A DNA stretch of 64,000 bases from Mesostigma viride (taxonomy: Eukaryota > Streptophyta > Mesostigmatophyceae > Mesostigmatales > Mesostigmataceae). Under the pieces are notes generated by a model, which did no database searches, was not told where the DNA came from, and worked only from the letters and a program-made list of their open reading frames with translations. This document shows, one piece after another, positions 58,479-64,000 of this stretch. The DNA is taken from the NCBI GenBank assembly GCA_009746045.1, contig RPFO01002267.1:20001-84000 (forward strand), written 5' to 3'. Position 1 is the stretch's first letter, and every line of letters starts with the position of its first letter. Both the position numbers and the translations under genes were made by a program.

Positions 58479-61078
58479 CATAATCGTGGCTATCTGCTTC
58501 CTGGCTTTCGCTATCATGGTGATGGGACACCATGGGAAGCGCAAGTTCGCAGCCATAGTGCTAAGCGGCAGCACCCATGCCGGCAGCCTAGTGACCGACG
58601 AGACGTTCGACTGAGTGCGGCCACGAGTGCATGAAGCCCATTAGAATATCACATCTCCAGGCATTGCGAAGCGCCTGGTTTTCGCCCGGGCGGAAGCAAG
58701 AGGACAGGAAGGCGGCGATAAAGCAGCAGCTGCACCAGGGGGGGTACGACGCCATAACCACGATGTCGTCATCTACTCGTCACAAGTTCGTTCATGGCGC
58801 TGGTTTTCGGTTCGTTTCGACGGGGGAGTCAAGGATATGAACATAGGGTTTGTGACCCCTTTTCACTTTCGCGTTTCACTTTCGAGGCGGCCTTCAGGCA
58901 CTGCCTGAAAATTAGCAACCACGTTTGGAACTCTTCGGACCACCTGTGAAACTAATCACATTTGATGATGTGCTGGCGGGCCTGGGCATCGCATTTGAGC
59001 ATTACTTCGAGCAGGGCTCAACAAGCTCGATTCGCCAACTCAACCCGAAGAAGCCCTAAGCTGCGGTAAGACATATATTTGTGTGGATGGCTCTTGATAT
59101 CATGCTGAATTTCTAGACTTCTCTAGGTGGACAGTTCATGTGCAGCCATACAGGTCATCCATGTGTGTTTTAACCATGTTGCATGTGCCACAGATATCAT
59201 GAGCAGTATTTACTAAGTGTGCTGGAGTCGTTGTTGCATGCTTGTTGTATTTCACAGTTCACGCCTGCATGAACGCATCGTTGATACTAATGATTATTCA
59301 TATTGCATGACTGTTCTATTGGGGACGCCGCGCTTGATGTCACAACGTGGCTGAAAGGGTGCATCCACCGCGACTTTGGCCGGTGGGTGAAATCGATGGA
59401 CGCATTTCCGAAGAAGCCAGCCGCGGGCCACACCCATGGCGCGGGCGTGGGCGCGGGCGGGGGCGGGGGCGGGGGAGAAGGCGCGGGTGCGGGCGCGGGC
59501 GCCACCCAAGGCGCGGGCGCGGGCGCGGGCCCGGGCGGGGGCGGGGGCGCAGGCGCCGGCGCGGGTGCGGGCGCGGGCGCCACCCAAGGCGCGCGCGCGG
59601 GCGCGGGCGGGGGTGGGGGCGCAGGCGCCGGCGCGGGTGCGGGCGCGGGCGCCACCGCCGACTTGGATGATGAGCCAGCAACCGAAGCCAAGAGGGAGAG
59701 GCACCGCTCTTCGAAGGTGTTCGATCTCGAAGTGTTTTGGGGCCGGATATGACCGTGTATGTCCGCTGGCGCCTAGCCGCATCGGAGACGTTGGTAAATG
59801 CACCGGTGAACAAGTGGCAGCCCACAGGGCCTAATGGCGAGGCTTGTGACGGGGTCACGCCCATTGGGTACACCCCGCAGGGAGATCCTGTCTATGGGTG
59901 CCTCCTCATAGAGCGTGGCAGGCCCCCAAAGGAAGTCCTGGTCTAGTGCGCTTTTTGAATGGGACGAGGGCGGTGCCAGGAGATGTACCTGCGCTAGCCT
60001 TCACAGCCTTTTTCCGACATCGTCGCCGCTGAGAAGCAGCAGTTGCTGGACGGATGGATTGAGCAGGTGCCAAAGTCCGTGGAGGATGTGCGTGCCAACA
60101 ACGAGAATCTGTTCAACATCATGGAGCAAAAGCCAAAGAGAAGCGTGAACTGCAAGCGAACAAGGCGGTACCCTTACCGCTGCGATCTGCAGGCGACCAG
60201 TCGGTTGCGCGGGCAACACGAGCACTGAGGCTGCCCATAAAACAAGTCATCTCACACGTCGCTTGCCCTGCCCGCGAGATTCAAGCGCAGATCAACCGCG
60301 CATGTGCGCCCGCTGCGCGAGGGAGCACATCAACGGCAACGCCGCTTTGCGCACACTGATTTCCGGCAGGCACACCTTCAAGGTGAATGGAAGCCTCGTA
60401 CGACGCGGCGCCTACTCGTTGTTAAGCGGCCAGCCGTCACCTGCGGGCAGGGAATGCCGTAAGCACCACACATGCTGGTGAAGGTCCTTGATCTGAAGGC
60501 GATCGCACGGAGCGTGACAGCATTGTCGCCTCTCCTTACTACGCACCGTCGTGGACGGGCCAGTTTTCTAGAGTGACATTAGGTGGCGGCAGCGCAGGGA
60601 TGACGGTCCCCATTTCTGATGTACACCTGCAGCACTGGACAGTGGGCGGTACGGCAGAGGTGCACCAGCCTGAGCTGATCAGTACCGGCAAACTGTCAGC
60701 TGCCACGGTGGCGGCGTTGAAAGAGCACCCGCAGATTGACTTTGAGCATTACAAGACTGCCACCGCCGCCAGGGCAGCAGCAAAGGATGACTGCAATGCC
60801 TACTTTGCCGAGCATGGAGCACGTGCGCTTATCGGGATGCGCCTGTGTGCCTGTTTCCGGGGACAGCGAGGAAGAGGGAGCGCTTCCATGGCTGGGTCAC
60901 TAAGGTTCAGGAAAGGGGAGGTCACCTGCTCATCAAGGCGATGTGGGCTGATGGGCAGGACTATCATGCCCTGGCGGAGGTGACGCAGTTCGTGTGCGGC
61001 TGCCCACACCCAGTCGAGGCATTTGGCCGCGCTCGCTTCTTTCCACAGGAGCTAGGCTGGCACCGTGAACGCAGGTGA
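58405..61078 (+). CDS. Candidate host gene of unknown function, multi-exon or decayed
   Basis: I do not recognise this product. Open segments in order are 58405-58614 (MHIELSGLVADM; a hydrophobic stretch IIVAICFLAFAIMVMG could be one membrane helix), 58631-58840, and ITFDDVLAGLGIAFEHYF near 58960. A Gly-Ala-rich segment follows (59303-59752; [17 protein letters not shown], flanked by FGRWVKSMDAFPKKPAAG and EPATEAKRERHRSSKVFDLE). Next are DMTVYVRWRLAASETLVNAP at ~59742, EKQQLLDGWIEQVPKSVEDV at ~60030, LISTGKLSAATVAALKEHPQ at ~60680, and RERFHGWVTKVQERGGHLLI at ~60875 with a stop at 61078. The last part recalls a small Tudor/Agenet-like barrel, without firm support. Frames change between segments and I could not settle the introns. 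Confidence 0.35.
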
Positions 61079-61119
61079 TGGCACCCACATAGACGATGCC
61101 GTCCCTGCTGTGCACAGTG

Positions 61120-61285
61120 ACAGTGAAGGCGGGGAGGAGGAGGAAGAGGGAGAGGAAGAGGGGGAGGAAGAGGGGGAGGAGGAGGGGGAGGAGGGGGAGG
61201 GGGAGGGAGAGGGGAGGGAGAATGGGAGGGGGAGGGGGAGGAGGAAGAGGGAGAGGGAGACGGAGAGGAGGATGCGGAATGGGAG
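61120..61285. repeat. Purine-rich (GGGGAGGAAGAG) tract
   Basis: About 160 bp of almost pure G and A on the plus strand, just after the stop of the candidate gene. Confidence 0.9.
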
Positions 61286-61714
61286 CCGGGGATGACTGGT
61301 AGATGAGACGGTGCCATCTACCGGCGCATGGAATGAAGTGGTACACAAGTTTACTCATGGTTATCGGCAAGTAGAGCATGCTCGCCTGGCCTAGTTGCAT
61401 CAATGAGTTGAGTTTGGAGAGCTGCTTTGCTTGGATGAAGAATGTGTTAGCATGGCCAAACTTTTATGGCTTGTAGCCAAATCCTCTTGGGGTATGCAGT
61501 GTACTAGCGGTGTGCAATTGCGAGGATTCCTGTCTTGTAGCGATGTGGCCTCTCACCCTGCAGCCTGGTAGATGTGTTGGCATGCAGCCACCCATCATGG
61601 GTCATCCGATCTGGTGTGATTTGCATTTGCACACCTTGTATTAAGGCCATGATTTAATATTGTCTTGTTATTTTTAATGTGTATATGCGAAAAGAGGCAT
61701 AATCTGCTCATATA

Positions 61715-62470
61715 TAGTGCTAGCAAATGTCACTACCTTTACCTATGCCTGACCTTACAAGTTGAGGATGGTCTAATGTAGTGCAAACAGGTTATTTACA
61801 ACAATTCACAGTTTTCTGACATAGTTTCAGGCAACTATACTTACCAAAATGCTTGAAAAAGGCAAAAATTGCACCATTATGCTAGCAAACGTCACTATTT
61901 TGAGATCAAACTGGGCCCAAACTTGGCCCATGGTCTAATCTAGTGGTGTTTAGGTTGCTTCCAACATTTCATAGCTTTCTGACATAGTTTGATATTGTGT
62001 AGTAGCTTACACTGAGCAAAATGCTTGAAAATGGCAAAAAATGCACCATTTATGCTAGCAAACGTCACTATTTTGACATCAAGCTGAGCCCAAACTTTGT
62101 GCATGGTCTATTCTAGTTGTTTAGGTTGCTTCCAATATTTCATAGCTTTATGACGTAGTTTGATATTGTTTAGTAGCTTACACTGAGCAAAATGCTTGAA
62201 AATGGCAAAAAATGCAGTATTTATGCTAGCAAATGTCACTATTTTGAGTTCAGATTGACCCCAAACTTTGTGCATGGTCTATTCTAGTGGTAATTAGGTT
62301 GCTTGCAAATATCCATGATGGTTTGACGTGATTTAGTACTGTTTCCTATTTATTACTATTTAATTTAATTTAAAATGACAAAAATGTACCTGTATTGCTA
62401 GCAAATGTCACCAAGATGACGTCCGATCGATACCAAACTTTGTACGAGGTCTATTTTGGTTGCAAACATC
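61715..62470. repeat. ~170-bp tandem repeat, about four and a half copies
   Basis: TGCTAGCAAACGTCACTATT-type landmarks recur at about 61720, 61880, 62052, 62224 and 62393. Each is followed by a CAAACTTTGTGCATGGTCTA-type stretch, TTAGGTTGCTT and AAATGCTTGAAAATGGCAAA. Copies are diverged by roughly a fifth at the edges and less in the middle. Confidence 0.85.
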
Positions 62471-63030
62471 ATGCATGACAATTTTCAGCATAAAAAGACA
62501 AACTTCGGTACGAAGTACATTTTGCGTGCTGGAGTACATCCTTAATGGCTGGTAGGGCCAGCCAGTTTCACGATTTCACCATCGACAAGCCGAACTCTTG
62601 GCAGAAAGGTCCGATCGAACTCGTGACCAGCTGCACGTCCTGTTTCATGGGACGTGGGACACGCTTTTGGAATTGTGCTACCAACTCAAGAGTCGGGAGG
62701 GCCGCAGCCTTTGCCTTCCGTCAGGTGGCAGCACGAACGGTGTGGCTGCAAAGCTTCACAGCCTCAATCGCCCGTCCCTACTTGCAACAAATCGCCTTTC
62801 TTTGCTCCCTCGATCCTCGGATGCCCTGACGCCCAGATCAAGATTCTCCCCCACCGCTGTGACCGACACCATCCGCGACCTCCGGACGCCGTCGAGCAGC
62901 ACGTGACTCGGACCCTCGCATGCAGATGTGGCAGCCCTGGGTTGCACACTGACTGCCGAGCTCCACACCATCTCCACCGCCACCTCCATCCAGTCCTCGC
63001 CTGCACCTCCACTGCGGCCTCCACCTCCAC
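62471..63030. other. Stretch without a recognised gene
   Basis: An open frame at 62545-62829 (MAGRASQFHDFTIDKP) has no family resemblance that I can name. No paired splice signals were found. Confidence 0.4.
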
Positions 63031-63254
63031 GGCCGACATCAACGGGCAGCTCCTCGACATCGACTAGCTTGCGCCTCAAGGACAACGCCATCGCCACCGA
63101 GTGCCTGCATGCAAAACACCGCAGGCCTCACTCAGTGCCCACGGCCGACATCAACGGGCAGCTCCTCGACATCGACTAGCTTGCGCCTCAAGGACAACGC
63201 CATCGCCACCGAGTGCCTGCATGCAAAACACCGCAGGCCTCACTCAGTGCCCAG
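63031..63254. repeat. 112-bp tandem duplication
   Basis: GGCCGACATCAACGGGCAGC starts both copies (63031 and 63143). The copies look identical. The period is not a multiple of three. Confidence 0.93.
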
Positions 63255-63596
63255 GCGGTGAAGGACATCAAATTGCCGCCATGCAATTACATGTAAGCCA
63301 GCCCCCGCTGCATGGCCTGGCAGGCGATATGCTCCTCCCACCCAGACCTGGGTGGACATGCCGATCGAAGCACCACACCACCTCCTGGCACTGCCACCTC
63401 CGTCGTCGCAGCCCGCCTGCATGGCAGCGACCAGCAGCAGACGCTTGACCTCTGCGAGGAGGCCGAGCGAGGAAATGGGCTGCCATCTGGGATAAGCACC
63501 TTCCTGAGGGGTATGCTCCTGTTTTCTCCCCACGGGCCCCGCGGCCCGTTGCTAGCCAGGGTAGAAGTCCGCAGGTGGAGGTCATTGGTCCTGAGG

Positions 63597-63804
63597 ATAG
63601 CCGCTACACTACCGCCTCGTCTGCCATTACAGTAGAGGACAGCTCGGATGAGGATTACATCCCCATCTAGTGCTTAACGCGGTTGGGGGATGATGCAGAC
63701 GATATTTGTTTAAACTTTTGTGTAATTATTTTTCTAATGAGATTAGCATAGTACTCCGTGGCATACCTTTGCGCATGACACGCAAGTACTTACTTACTTA
63801 CTTA
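63597..63804 (+). mobile_element. LINE family C, 3' fragment
   Basis: Starts within the last codons of ORF2 (IAATLPPRLPLQ, stop) and continues through the 3' UTR to the ACTTACTTACTTACTT tail. Almost identical to 45385-45597. No clear target duplication was found. Confidence 0.88.
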
Positions 63805-63849
63805 GGCCGAGCTCATGCAGTCGATAAGCGCACTGAGCGTCAACTGAGA

Positions 63850-64000
63850 ACTTCGACCTGGTGGTGGAAGGTGAGAACTCCGTGAAGCTTGCACAGGCGT
63901 TTGAGAAAGAAATCATTGGCCGTATGGATGGGCCTCATTGGTGAGATCAAGCTGGACGCCCACTGCCTTCCCCGCTCGCGGGGTATAATAAGGCGGGGGC
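63850..64000 (+). pseudogene. ORF1-like fragment at the window edge
   Basis: Reads MGLIGEIKLDAHCLPRSR near 63925, parallel to MGLVGEVELRGCHRLPHSRD of the ORF1-only retroposons. It is more diverged than the other copies and continues beyond the window. Confidence 0.55.

Overview
The window reads as nuclear DNA of a green-lineage eukaryote, most likely an alga. It has short GT-AG introns, no operons or bacterial-style gene packing, a plant-type chromatin protein (tify-binding domain, PHD finger, GNAT acetyltransferase), and mobile elements typical of algal and plant genomes: LINEs with short-repeat tails, CACTA elements, TTAA-site elements, a Harbinger-like MITE and a copia-type LTR element. 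I see no rRNA, no canonical tRNA gene, no CRISPR array and no organelle or bacterial operon. The species cannot be named from sequence alone.

Layout. 1-3.3 kb holds part of an unknown host gene with three predicted exons, all joined in phase 0, and an intron minisatellite. 4.3-22.4 kb is one deep nest. An ORF1-only retroposon (13-bp target duplication at its outer edges) was entered by a LINE (10-bp duplication) and a CACTA element (TA duplication). The LINE was entered by a second LINE (11-bp duplication) and by a palindromic DNA element (CAA duplication), which itself holds another CACTA element. 22.5-32 kb has more copies of the same two retroposon families, most with clear target duplications, and a TTAA element sitting in a retroposon tail. 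32.2-45.6 kb is another LINE family split by a 10.9-kb LTR element on the minus strand.

45.7-52.8 kb is the main genic part: two divergent paralogues of a PHD-GNAT chromatin protein. The minus-strand copy carries a 1.7-kb TTAA element inside what looks like a coding exon. The plus-strand copy keeps a tify-binding domain and a PHD finger that becomes complete across a 116-nt intron. A Harbinger-like MITE lies between them. 54.9-56.7 kb is a set of hexamer arrays. 57.9-58.5 kb is a near-perfect 297-bp inverted repeat. 58.4-61.1 kb is a possible host gene of unknown function. 61.7-62.5 kb has 170-bp tandem repeats. The window ends with more LINE debris.

Three observations may be new. (1) A family of ORF1-only retroposons shares its last ~30 bases with an RT-bearing LINE, as mammalian HAL1 relates to L1. 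(2) CACTA elements with near-identical ends carry different subterminal words of the form GTGANAAAAA, repeated about every 10 bp. (3) Two TTAA elements each carry four hairpins whose closing base pair is C-G in every hairpin of one copy and A-T in every hairpin of the other. All splice sites, domains and insertion boundaries were read by eye and no alignment was run.
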